A program made the position numbers and the translations under genes. A stretch of DNA of 8,760 nucleotides, from contig NZ_CP053923.1 of NCBI RefSeq assembly GCF_014672695.1, positions 2,238,032 to 2,246,791 on the forward strand, given 5' to 3'. The DNA comes from Defluviicoccus vanus. GTDB lineage: Bacteria; Pseudomonadota; Alphaproteobacteria; Rhodospirillales; Defluviicoccaceae. Under the pieces are notes generated by a model, which did no database searches, was not told where the DNA came from, and saw nothing but the letters and a program-made list of their open reading frames with translations. Shown here piece by piece: positions 1-6,525 of the stretch (position 1 is its first letter; every line of letters starts with the position of its first letter).

Positions 1-277
1 GCTCGGCCAGCGTCGCGCGCAGCTCTTCGGTGGTGACGTCCGGCGTCGCCTCGATCAGCTGCCGGATCAGCGCGCCTTGCGCCTCGACGCGGGCGGAGCG
101 GCGGTCGCCGCCGAGCGGGCCAGGGCGCGGATCACCCTGCGTCCGCTCCAGCGCCCGCCATCGGCTCACGCTGGCGGCGCTGACGCCGAACCGCGCCGCC
201 GCCGCGCGATGGCTCGCGCCTTCCGCCACCGCCTTGAGAACCCGGACGCGAAGATCGAGGGAAAGCGCTGTCGACAT
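1..277 (-). CDS. IS630-family transposase, N-terminal part (runs off window)
   Basis: Reading the minus strand from the ATG at 277-275 gives an uninterrupted 92-codon frame that leaves the window still open. It starts MSTALSLDLRVRVLKAVAEG and continues with ASHRAAAARFGVSAASVSRW, an N-terminal helix-turn-helix of the kind found in IS630/Tc1-mariner transposases. A basic Pro/Gly-rich linker (residues about 46-62, GDPRPGPLGGDRR) and a second helical segment (LIRQLIEATPDVTTEELRAT) follow, which is the usual layout of the DNA-binding half. The DDE catalytic domain would lie to the left of the window. The protein binds the IS ends and moves the element by cut and paste. Whether the copy is intact cannot be judged. 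In many IS630 elements this part is a separate first ORF joined to the catalytic ORF by frameshifting. Confidence 0.88.
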   Translation of the reverse strand, partial: MSTALSLDLRVRVLKAVAEGASHRAAAARFGVSAASVSRWRALERTQGDPRPGPLGGDRRSARVEAQGALIRQLIEATPDVTTEELRATLAE

Positions 278-372
278 GTCCACCGGCCTCCTCCTCCGGC
301 AGACATCTTGAATCAGAACCAGCCCCCAATGGGAATCCCCAACGATTCACTCAGATCGGCCTCCGCTCTAGC
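1..372 (-). mobile_element. IS630-family insertion sequence, 5' end
   Basis: This comprises the transposase start plus its leader. Upstream of the transposase ATG are a purine-rich stretch (GGAGGAGGAGG on the minus strand, about 286-298) that serves as Shine-Dalgarno and a leader of roughly 70-95 bases. The outer end is estimated only: IS630 elements insert at TA, and the TA at 369-370 just outside the short inverted motif CGAT..ATCG (343-359) is a reasonable edge. The other terminus is outside the window, so the inverted repeat cannot be matched and the boundary may be off by tens of bases. Confidence 0.5.
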
Positions 373-815
373 GGATGAGCGACGTTCGGCCCGTCCGGTA
401 CCTCCGACCCACCAAAGATCGGGTGCCAGGGGAAAGCGGTGCGAGCATCAGCGCACGTCCGCCCGTCTGTCCCTCTTAGGGCACTCTTGCCCTGTAGTTG
501 CGCCAGCCTTTTCAGGTAGGGCAGGAGAACAGTCAGCATCTCCGCCGACGGCAACGATTTATGGCGAGGAGGTTTGCTGCACAGGTTAACGACCCTCCGC
601 CCGCATGATCAAAGTTTAGCCCGTACTATACAACGCCATTGCGCACTTCAGGGTTCCAGAGCATGGACCCTTATGGCACGCATCAAGTGCAACCATCGTC
701 CATGCAGCCGCCGTCGATCGTTGGGCAGCTATGGCATCTATCCTAAGTAATAATACTGTCGTTATCGGTGGACATATGTGGCGCTGTGAGTCCAAAAAAA
801 TGGAGGAGGCTGACC

Positions 816-851
816 ATGTCCTGCCCACTGTGCATGCCGGAACTCTGCTGA
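816..851 (+). CDS. Putative 11-residue cysteine-rich peptide (leader-like mini-ORF)
   Basis: ATG at 816 is preceded by GGAGGAGG (802-809) with a 6-base spacer, a near-ideal Shine-Dalgarno and one of the strongest on the plus strand of this window. The encoded peptide is MSCPLCMPELC, with three cysteines in eleven residues (C3, C6, C11, so a CxxC pair). A hairpin begins 16 bases after the stop codon. A short translated ORF followed at once by a hairpin resembles a leader peptide/attenuator or a small standalone peptide gene. No plus-strand gene lies downstream, because the next gene is convergent, so it does not obviously regulate anything. It may be chance, or a stump of a gene broken by rearrangement. 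I do not recognise the family. Confidence 0.25.
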   Translation: MSCPLCMPELC

Positions 852-867
852 AGGAGCCGGGGCACCA

Positions 868-894
868 GCCTGCGCTGAAAACGCAGGCCATTTT
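868..894 (+). terminator. Possible intrinsic terminator after the mini-ORF
   Basis: GCCTGCG (868-874) and CGCAGGC (882-888) form a perfect 7-bp GC-rich stem around a 7-base loop (CTGAAAA), followed by CATTTT on the plus strand. The T-run is short, so termination would be weak. It could end transcription of the 11-codon ORF. On the minus strand it lacks a T-run, so it is not a good terminator for the convergent META gene. Confidence 0.35.
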
Positions 895-965
895 CGAGGA
901 TGTAACAATCGAGGATTTGCTCGGCCCAGCTTTACCCGTCCCGATTGCCGCGAACCGATCTTGCG

Positions 966-2102
966 TCAGCGCATGTACACCGACTGAAACAGTGCAAGGT
1001 GCTTTCCCTCGGCATCACTGAGTTCAAGAAACTGGCCGGCAATATGCCAGTGTCGCGTTTTGCTCAGCACCTCCGCCAGACGTTGCTCCAGTTTATCCAG
1101 CGGCGGCAGGCATGCCATCATCGTCGACGCGGCCGCTTTGAACTTCAGTTCGTCGCCGCGCACCTCATAGCCGCCGATCATCTGGTTGCAGCCAACGGTG
1201 GCATTGAAACGCATACCGTCGTCGCGCAGGATCATGTGCGGCTCCCGCTGCCGATTGGCGGCCGGTACCAACTCGTCGCCAAACTTGACGATCCGCCAAT
1301 AGGTGTTGGTCAGCGTGGCGTCGGCGCGATTGCGTTCGCAGAGTTCACCCGGCCAGACGTTGATGAAGCGTTCGACAACGGCGGTGGTTTCGGTCCCTTC
1401 GCCTTCCATGCGCGGCCGCTCGACGAGATTCCCTTCGAAGGTCACCATCAGCGGCTGTCCCGGGGCGCGGCGTGACTGCAGGTAGGCGCGTTCCAGGCGA
1501 CGGAAATCGCCCTCCATCGCCACCGGATACGAACGATCGGTGTGACACTCGGTCAGCCGCGCCGCATCAGCCAGGTAGACGAACATGCCGCTCAGAATTT
1601 GCGGTTGGGGAGTGGATGCCGGCTGTGCGTCGCCACTCGTGCCCTGCGTCGCGCCCGCGGGTACATCCGTCGCCGGTTTCTCCGCGGCTTCGGCCGCCGG
1701 CTCCGCCACTTTACGCATCGTTATCGCAATTGCGGCTGGGGCGCCGCGTGTGAGCACCGGATGCACCGTGTCTGACGTAAACAGCAGTTGGCCGGCCGCA
1801 GTGATACGGGTACGCACGCCATACGTGAACCGCTGGTCAATCTTGGCGGGGTCATAGGCAAGAGCAAAGGCGATGGGAGGTTGGCCAGGGCCGGGAATTT
1901 CCGTGCGGGAGATTACGACGGCGGGCGCATCGAGCCGACTGATGTCCTCAAGCGTAGCCTCGAAGACGGCGTCGGCCGGCAGCGTGATGCGCTCACGATA
2001 GCTTGCGGTTCCGGTAACCTCTGCCGCCGTACTTGTCACAGGGCGCATAATCGCAAACAAAAGTGCGATCGCAATCAGGTGAAGAATAACCCGGATGCGC
2101 AT
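966..2102 (-). CDS. Secreted YbaY-like plus META (HslJ-like) domain protein
   Basis: A 378-residue exported protein. The start is placed at the ATG at 2102 because it opens a typical signal peptide (basic MRIR, hydrophobic residues 5-19, likely cleavage after TSTAA near residue 27). An in-frame TTG at 2222 would bury that signal peptide behind 40 residues. Residues about 28-131 resemble the YbaY/lipo-like beta domain (TGTASYRERITLPADAVFEA, then a segment ending PAAIAITMRK). An Ala/Pro-rich linker (133-168) follows, then a middle domain (170-258) beginning GMFVYLADAARLTEC with cysteines at 186 and 255. The C-terminal META domain (262-378) shows TNTYWRIVKFGDE, FNATVGCNQMIGGYEV and ASTMMAC (C305, C331, possible disulfide). 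META proteins such as HslJ are envelope proteins linked to stress or antibiotic tolerance, with no known enzymatic activity. The gene lies 129 bases after the Nudix gene, so it may be co-transcribed or have its own promoter. The domain calls are firm and the exact role is unknown. Confidence 0.85.
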   Translation of the reverse strand: MRIRVILHLIAIALLFAIMRPVTSTAAEVTGTASYRERITLPADAVFEATLEDISRLDAPAVVISRTEIPGPGQPPIAFALAYDPAKIDQRFTYGVRTRITAAGQLLFTSDTVHPVLTRGAPAAIAITMRKVAEPAAEAAEKPATDVPAGATQGTSGDAQPASTPQPQILSGMFVYLADAARLTECHTDRSYPVAMEGDFRRLERAYLQSRRAPGQPLMVTFEGNLVERPRMEGEGTETTAVVERFINVWPGELCERNRADATLTNTYWRIVKFGDELVPAANRQREPHMILRDDGMRFNATVGCNQMIGGYEVRGDELKFKAAASTMMACLPPLDKLEQRLAEVLSKTRHWHIAGQFLELSDAEGKHLALFQSVYMR

Positions 2103-2231
2103 TGGCTTTTCCAGCCCCCTGTTCGTATCAACCAGCGCTATGCTATCACGATCCGGACGCTGGAACAGTGACGGCGTTTGTTTTTGGCTGCTGCCATCAA
2201 TGGCTTCACCTTCAGGAATCAAGCGCCAACC

Positions 2232-3080
2232 TCAAAATCCGTGCAGTCCTTTGACCACATCGAGATAGTCTGGTTCGCTATGATTGACGAAGCCATGACG
2301 AATTAAGAAATCAATAACAACAAGCGCACAATTAAACTTGAAATCGTCGGTGTTACGCACTGTTTCCATGACCCGCGATATTGGCCATAGATAGAATTCG
2401 CTTATCTCACCGTCGCTATTGCTTGGAACAAAATCTTCCGGCAGTTCGATATCGAAGGTATAGAGCACATCACGCCGCAGGCCTTTGCTCCGTTCTGTGC
2501 AGTAGCTGATGGCGCCGACCGGTCGTGCGAGGGCGGCAATCTCCGGTGATATACTGGCTTCCTCCTCGCTCTCCTTGAGCAACGTCTCCCAAATGGTGTG
2601 ATCTGCCGACTTGCCGCCAGCGACGATCTGGTCGAGCTTACCGGGAGCCGTGGGTTTATCCAGGCTGCGTCGACCGACCCACATCCGCATGTCGGCGCCA
2701 CGACCGACGAAGCCGTTGACATGGATGCCGCTGCCGTAGGTGCCAAAAAGTGGAACGGCGGCGCGCTCGATCAGCAGCAGCGGTGGCGCGCTAGGATGCG
2801 CTGCGACCGGGTACAGTTCGTCACGCCAACCATTGACGACACCTTGTTGCGACAACGCACGCAACACACGGTCCACGGCGGCCGTCCGAGCAGCGGGCGT
2901 GATGAGCGCCGTTGCCAGATTGACGCTGCCGGCGTTGACGACGAAGACATCAGCAAACGCCGCCAGTCTGGCAGCAAGCTCCGGGGTAACAAATCCCACC
3001 ACGGCGTCGTCGATCTGGAAGGGCAGATACCGATCCGGATTGAACGCCGTGCACGCGTGGATACGGTCAAGAAAGCTCAT
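2232..3080 (-). CDS. Nudix hydrolase, TNR3-like (DUF4743 plus Nudix)
   Basis: A 282-residue protein with ATG at 3080 preceded by GAGG about 6 bases upstream. Residues 1-110 form the N-terminal domain typical of the TNR3-like group (FNPDRYLPFQIDDAVVGFV near the start). The Nudix fold spans about 112-250: GSGIHVNGFV (117-126), MWVGRRS and KPTAPGKLDQIVAGG (142-156), then the Nudix box from G156 to I177 with E165, K169, E170 and the metal-binding run E172-E174. The box departs from the textbook pattern (K for R before the catalytic Glu, ASI for xGU), but this matches the EEAS form found in fungal Tnr3 and its bacterial relatives. Family members hydrolyse nucleoside diphosphate-linked compounds, and in yeasts the domain has been linked to oxidised or damaged thiamine diphosphate. 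The substrate here is inferred only. It is downstream of the gcrA-like gene (135-base gap) in the same direction. Confidence 0.88.
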   Translation of the reverse strand: MSFLDRIHACTAFNPDRYLPFQIDDAVVGFVTPELAARLAAFADVFVVNAGSVNLATALITPAARTAAVDRVLRALSQQGVVNGWRDELYPVAAHPSAPPLLLIERAAVPLFGTYGSGIHVNGFVGRGADMRMWVGRRSLDKPTAPGKLDQIVAGGKSADHTIWETLLKESEEEASISPEIAALARPVGAISYCTERSKGLRRDVLYTFDIELPEDFVPSNSDGEISEFYLWPISRVMETVRNTDDFKFNCALVVIDFLIRHGFVNHSEPDYLDVVKGLHGF

Positions 3081-3215
3081 CAGTCCTCGCGGTCAACCAA
3101 GCCTCTGGTCTACAAGCCGGCGAGGTTTTCGCCAAGCCGTTTGCCGCGCAGGAATCCCGCTGTCTGCCGTCAAACCCCGAGCAGGCAGCGAATCAAATCG
3201 CCAAAGCCCGCTCCG

Positions 3216-3590
3216 TCAGGCAACCGATGTCTGGCCGCGATCGCGTCCGGTGCGGATATACGCGACGGCGCAGTGCTTGGAACAATAAGGCTTTCCAGGC
3301 ACCACCTGCTCGCCGCAAAAATGGAAGGCCTTGTCACCAGGGTTACCAACCGGCCAACTGCACATCTCCGAGGTCAAAGCTTCCAACTTGACCACGTCGG
3401 CAACGTCGGCGGTGTCCTCGTCGTCCTTCGCTGAAGGACGACGCTTCGGCAGGCCCAGCCGGTGAACTTTGCCGATGACCGCGTTTTTGGTGATTCCCAG
3501 CCGTCGGCCGATTTCGCTTGTCGACAGCTCCTCATTCCAAAGGGCGATCAGGGCGGCGATGCGTTCGGGTGTCCACTCGGCAGAAGTCAT
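3216..3590 (-). CDS. gcrA: GcrA-family cell cycle regulator
   Basis: A 124-residue protein. Residues 4-50 carry the GcrA N-terminal helix-turn-helix: WTPERIAALIALWNE, then LSTSEIGRRLGITKNAVIGK and VHRLGLPKR, which in GcrA contacts DNA at CcrM-methylated GANTC sites. After an acidic linker (52-70), the C-terminal domain has the family pattern CSWPVGNPG (77-85), FHFCG (89-93), GKPYCSKHC (99-107) and AYIR. C77, C92, C103 and C107/H106 could bind zinc. In Caulobacter the C-terminal region binds the housekeeping sigma factor domain 2 and drives transcription of cell-cycle genes. This copy is shorter than Caulobacter GcrA (about 173 residues) because of a short linker and tail. The Shine-Dalgarno is weak (GAGAGACGAG lies about 12 bases or more upstream), but the protein start aligns well with the family. 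Alphaproteobacterial phages also carry gcrA homologues, and the gene follows a phage block, so a phage origin is possible though a host gene is more likely. Confidence 0.9.
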   Translation of the reverse strand: MTSAEWTPERIAALIALWNEELSTSEIGRRLGITKNAVIGKVHRLGLPKRRPSAKDDEDTADVADVVKLEALTSEMCSWPVGNPGDKAFHFCGEQVVPGKPYCSKHCAVAYIRTGRDRGQTSVA

Positions 3591-3618
3591 CGGGCCAGTG
3601 CTCGTCTCTCAGTGGGAA

Positions 3619-3663
3619 GAATCTGTCTTGTACGGGTGACGTTGCGCCCGATTCTCGCGAATC
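3619..3663. promoter_or_regulatory. Cluster of three GANTC (CcrM/GcrA) sites upstream of gcrA
   Basis: GANTC occurs at 3619-3623 (GAATC), 3650-3654 (GATTC) and 3659-3663 (GAATC). The last two are arms of an inverted repeat CGATTC-TCGC-GAATCG (3649-3664). In Alphaproteobacteria CcrM methylates GANTC, and GcrA recognises methylated sites in promoters. By base composition one would expect about one site per 250-300 bases, so three in 45 bases just upstream of a GcrA-family gene suggests autoregulation or methylation-coupled timing. Function is inferred. Confidence 0.45.
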
Positions 3664-3691
3664 GCGCTCTTCATAAGCAAAGTCACCCACC

Positions 3692-3720
3692 ATTCTTACC
3701 ATCTTTACGGCATTTGTCTA
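3692..3720 (-). promoter_or_regulatory. Candidate sigma70-type promoter for gcrA
   Basis: On the minus strand TAGACA (3720-3715, one mismatch to TTGACA) is separated by exactly 17 bases from AAGAAT (3697-3692, four of six matches to TATAAT). Transcription would start near 3685, leaving a 5' leader of about 95 bases that contains the three GANTC sites. The -10 is weak, so an activator would be plausible, and the DnaA box sits directly upstream of the -35. Confidence 0.3.
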
Positions 3721-3732
3721 CAAGATATAGGG

Positions 3733-3741
3733 TTATCCACA
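3733..3741 (+). promoter_or_regulatory. Perfect DnaA box upstream of gcrA
   Basis: TTATCCACA is an exact match to the high-affinity DnaA box consensus (TTATNCACA). It lies about 140 bases upstream of the gcrA-like start codon and 12 bases upstream of the candidate -35, the right place for activation. In Caulobacter DnaA activates gcrA transcription, so this may be the same link. The first three bases also form the stop codon of the upstream hydrolase gene read on the minus strand. A single box in AT-richer DNA can also occur by chance. Confidence 0.5.
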
Positions 3742-4392
3742 ACATTTCGCGTTCGAGGGGCAAACACACCTTCGATTTGGATGATACCCGCTATATTCCA
3801 CTCTTGTGGCGCAACAATGCGCCTTGTCCGTACAGTGGCAGTCAGCCCTGTCGAGCACCGATGCTCCCATGTTTTCGCCTGACCGGTCGGCCCCAGCGCT
3901 GATGCCAAGGAGCGAGCCGTCGTCCCGATAGAAGACGAAGCCGCCCAAGGTCGCATTCGGCAGCATGCCTCTCGCCCAATCAGGCGCCTCGTCGATCGCA
4001 TGGAAGCGGGTTGCTCCACCGGTAGGATCCTGGATCGCCGCCGCCATGGCGCGACGAGCGATCCGCAGGCACGAGGCGTAGGCAGGATGATCCTCGATCA
4101 CGACCCGCTCTGCGCCATCGGCTGCTGTCAGTGCTGCCAGGTGACGGGCGAAGTGGCGTAGACGCGCGACGTCTGCATCCTCGACAGTCGTTTCAACCCG
4201 ATCGCCTCCGGGAGCGCACCCTGTGGATGCCTTCACCTGATTGGCGAGCGTTGCCGCGATTGCTTCGAGGGTCCGAATTTGCTCGCCACGGCCGAGCACG
4301 AACAAGATTTTCGCAAATGTGGCAGTCAGTTGAGCAGCTTGCTGCTGCACCTGGGCGCGGCTGGGCTCGGTGGTGGCCAAGATGATCTCCAT
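3733..4392 (-). CDS. SleB-like cell wall hydrolase (divergent, putative phage endolysin)
   Basis: A 219-residue protein. Residues about 104-156 match the C-terminal half of SleB/CwlJ-type cell wall hydrolases: AYASCLRIARRAM, then DPTGGATRFHA (122-132), APDWARG (136-142) and the final GGFVFYRDD. An upstream segment LGRGEQIRTLEAIAATLANQ (33-52) appears to be the family's EARGEP..G.EAVAAVVLNRV helix. At the alignment position of the catalytic Glu (E of EARGE) there is Leu33. The aromatic QFSCW-type segment between the two halves is also missing and replaced by a charged helix (66-100). The tail (185-219) is unusually cysteine-rich (nine Cys) and has no counterpart in the family. It lies 76 bases after the large terminase gene, where an endolysin would fit a T7-like late operon. 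It may be inactive, use another acid such as E37 or E43, or contain a frameshift. The fold call is fairly sure, activity is doubtful, and the start codon has a weak Shine-Dalgarno. Confidence 0.65.
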   Translation of the reverse strand: MEIILATTEPSRAQVQQQAAQLTATFAKILFVLGRGEQIRTLEAIAATLANQVKASTGCAPGGDRVETTVEDADVARLRHFARHLAALTAADGAERVVIEDHPAYASCLRIARRAMAAAIQDPTGGATRFHAIDEAPDWARGMLPNATLGGFVFYRDDGSLLGISAGADRSGENMGASVLDRADCHCTDKAHCCATRVEYSGYHPNRRCVCPSNAKCCG

Positions 4393-4468
4393 GAATACAC
4401 ATCAGCGGTGAGCGGCAGCGGGGATGGGCCGCCCCGATTCCGGCTCGCGGCTCCGGCCGGCGAAGCCG

Positions 4469-5968
4469 TCAGACGTCGAAGCTGCTGGGGGCGGTGGTAC
4501 CGGCCGATAAGGGCCGCCAGTTCAGGCGACCGGAGGCGACGGCGTGCGCCGGGGCCAGCACTCGCGGCAGGCGGACCGGCTCACTGAGGAGGCAACCGGC
4601 GACGGCGTCGAGCCCGTCGTCGCGAACCCGGGCGCCTGGACGCCATTCGCGCATCTCTTCTATGAAAGGCGTCGACCAGACGCTGGCATGGGCGTGCAGA
4701 CGCCCGGCGGCAAGCACCGCGTCGAACGCATCGATGATCCGCAGGTCCTTATTACGGGTGGATACGTGCTCACGCACCACGCACGGCGCCCGAATGGCGC
4801 TGGCCTCGCGTTGCAGCAGGCTGGGGAGAAAGCGGCCGATGCCGTTGGTCTCGATGGTGACCACCGGCAGGTAATGGGTGCGGGCAAAATCGGCCACCTG
4901 CCGGCAGAGCTGGGTCGCTTCATCAACTTCCTGCGCCCGCGCCGGGTCGTGGGTGAGATAGCGGACGCTGTGTAGCCAGCTGTCCCCCTCACGGTCGGTG
5001 TAGACGGCGGCAACCACATTAGCATCGCCGCGGTTCGGGGCGCCGAAGGAAGGGTCCCACCAACAGGACGCCGACACTAGGCGGCGCGTGCCCAGCATCA
5101 GGACGCTTTCCTGGTTACCCTCGGTATAGTCGAGGCTATCGCTGTAACAATGCAAACGATCGGGATCGAGACGTCCATCAAGGATGTTGCGCGGACGCAG
5201 CATCATCTGGCTGTCAAACTTGGCCGGACCCGTGCGCAGTCGGATGGCCTCGATTTTGGTCGTCGAATAGCGCTCAGACCAGCGGCTGTTGCCGTTTGCA
5301 TCGAGAATCGGAATCTCAAGGCGACGAAATCCGGCAAGTAGCGGCGTCGTCTTCCCTAGCTCGGTCCCGTTCGATATGGAATAGATCGAATGATAGGTAT
5401 GTGGCGTACCAACGAATAATTGAAGTCCGCCGGGAACGAGAACGTACTCTATTTCACGCAACCTTGTACGAAGCTCCGTACGCTTTTGCGGCGTATCGCA
5501 GGTATTCGGGACTTCCACATCATCGCAAATGACTACGTCAGCACGCAGCCCGGTGACATTTGCGCTGATCCCCTTTGCCAGCATCGACGGATCGCGCAGC
5601 TCTGCCGCGCGGCTGATCGTGAACTGATCGGCAGCCCATTGGTCGCTGCGTGCGGGCTTCAGTCTCGCCGTGAGCGGATGTCGCTCGATGATGCGGCGAA
5701 CGTTGCGCACCATCTTACGCGCCACGGCAAAATCGCCGGCCAACACCAGGACACGCAGATCCGGATTGCGATACAGCAGCCAGCTGCAGAACAGCCCGAC
5801 GAGGGTCGATTTGCCGGAGTTGCGAAATGCCAAGAGCACGAGATCACGCTCGCCGCTGTCCCAGGCCGTTGCCAGCCAACGCCCGATCTCCACATGCAGG
5901 TCGGGCGTTGGCAAGCCCTGGGTCTTGTTCCAGATCCAGACGAACTGCGGAAACCCCGCCCTGCTCAT
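4469..5968 (-). CDS. Phage terminase large subunit, T7 gp19-like
   Basis: The motor and nuclease that packages phage DNA into the prohead, 499 residues from the chosen ATG. ATPase domain: Walker A in LLAFRNSGKST (45-55), adenine/arginine region around 75-95, Walker B with catalytic acid in ADVVICDDVE (143-152), and coupling motif FVGTPH (185-190). The order and spelling match T7 gp19 closely, where I recall LIAFRGIGKS, GSRADIIIADDVEIP and YLGTPQ. Nuclease domain (about 298-460): acidic metal ligands D305 in WWDPSFG, E373 in TIETNGIG, and D450/D451/D454 in RDDGLDAVAG. ATG 5968 has GGGA 8 bases upstream and opens directly into FPQFVWIWNKTQGLPTP. ATG 6010 would add 14 residues and is an alternative. 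The frame stays open to 6154, but the added residues look non-coding and overlap the lipoprotein gene. The gene appears intact. Confidence 0.95.
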   Translation of the reverse strand: MSRAGFPQFVWIWNKTQGLPTPDLHVEIGRWLATAWDSGERDLVLLAFRNSGKSTLVGLFCSWLLYRNPDLRVLVLAGDFAVARKMVRNVRRIIERHPLTARLKPARSDQWAADQFTISRAAELRDPSMLAKGISANVTGLRADVVICDDVEVPNTCDTPQKRTELRTRLREIEYVLVPGGLQLFVGTPHTYHSIYSISNGTELGKTTPLLAGFRRLEIPILDANGNSRWSERYSTTKIEAIRLRTGPAKFDSQMMLRPRNILDGRLDPDRLHCYSDSLDYTEGNQESVLMLGTRRLVSASCWWDPSFGAPNRGDANVVAAVYTDREGDSWLHSVRYLTHDPARAQEVDEATQLCRQVADFARTHYLPVVTIETNGIGRFLPSLLQREASAIRAPCVVREHVSTRNKDLRIIDAFDAVLAAGRLHAHASVWSTPFIEEMREWRPGARVRDDGLDAVAGCLLSEPVRLPRVLAPAHAVASGRLNWRPLSAGTTAPSSFDV

Positions 5969-6065
5969 GCCAAGAATCCCGGGCGAGGCCCGAACAGACG
6001 TGCAGCGCATCGTGAATGGTTCCCAGGTCGATCTCGCATCACTCGCATCCCCAATCCACGCGGGG

Positions 6066-6419
6066 TCAGTTTGCGGCCAGCGTCGACAATTCGGGACAAT
6101 CGCGCTGCAGTTCTTCGAGCCATGGCTGGCCGAGGCGGGAATCCGCTGCCGCACGTTTGATCGTCATCGGGCTCAGCAGCGGATCGAGGCAACGCAGGCG
6201 ACGCAGGCGCTGACGCTCGATGTTCGCGTCCACCAGGGTATCGAGGACGGATTGTTCTGCGGCCGCTGTCGAAGAGTCGGTCATCTCTCGGGCGCGCTCC
6301 ACGTATGTACAGGACGACAACGTTCCAGCGAGGCACGCCAGGAGAAGCAGCGGCAATCGCACTGTCCTCAAAATAACTGCGCTGAAGAAAGTCCGGAAAC
6401 GAACCTTGTCAGTAAGCAT
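6066..6419 (-). CDS. Small lipoprotein in the Rz/Rz1 (spanin) position
   Basis: A 117-residue predicted lipoprotein. ATG 6419 is preferred over ATG 6425 because GGAG lies 7 bases before it and only 2 bases before the other. The N-terminus has basic residues, a hydrophobic run (TVRLPLLLLACLAG, 19-32) and a lipobox LSSC with Cys37 as the lipidated residue. The mature part (80 residues) is highly charged and helical, with an Arg-rich stretch ANIERQRLRRLRC and two further cysteines. It sits directly before the large terminase, where T7 carries the Rz/Rz1-type genes 18.5/18.7. A lipoprotein there could be an outer-membrane spanin that joins the membranes at lysis. It lacks the proline-rich character of many Rz1 proteins, and no partner inner-membrane spanin is obvious, so the role is inferred from position. 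It could equally be a host-altering lipoprotein carried by the prophage. Confidence 0.6.
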   Translation of the reverse strand: MLTDKVRFRTFFSAVILRTVRLPLLLLACLAGTLSSCTYVERAREMTDSSTAAAEQSVLDTLVDANIERQRLRRLRCLDPLLSPMTIKRAAADSRLGQPWLEELQRDCPELSTLAAN

Positions 6420-6525
6420 GGCCATGCTCCATTACGTCGGACACACAATGTCAATCGCCCAGCAAGATACTGGACGCGTGCCGTCTCAAAGGTGGTGGAG
6501 ATCTGTTAGAATACTGAGAGCGAGT

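Larger units (their letters stand above)
373..965. other. Gene-poor interval between IS630 end and META protein gene
   Basis: No confident protein gene was found in these roughly 590 bases on either strand. Open frames exist (for example minus 554-351 from a TTG, minus 891-616, plus 731-1021), but they lack good ribosome binding sites, have odd composition and match no family I know. Visible structure includes a perfect 6-bp stem with a 4-base loop (478-493, AGGGCA/TGCCCT) without a T-run, an 11-codon ORF with a strong Shine-Dalgarno (816-851), and a 7-bp hairpin after it (868-888). The tract is probably an intergenic remnant next to the IS insertion. Confidence 0.5.

Noticed and set aside
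478..493. 6-bp inverted repeat AGGGCA/TGCCCT as a terminator
   Set aside because: There is no T-run on either strand and no gene to terminate, so it is probably incidental.
351..554. 67-codon minus-strand ORF next to the IS630 end
   Set aside because: It starts with TTG, has no usable ribosome binding site and no family resemblance, and its stop falls in the presumed IS end. It may be a gene stump but I cannot support that.
731..1021. 96-codon plus-strand ORF in the gene-poor interval
   Set aside because: It has no Shine-Dalgarno before its ATG, no recognisable motif, and runs into the 3' end of the well-supported META gene on the other strand.
2598..3434. 278-codon plus-strand ORF opposite the Nudix and gcrA genes
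   Set aside because: It is antisense to two genes with clear domain signatures and has no conserved features of its own.
5420..6160. 246-codon plus-strand ORF opposite the terminase gene
   Set aside because: It is an antisense shadow of the large terminase, which is certain from its motifs. GC-rich DNA commonly leaves such open frames.
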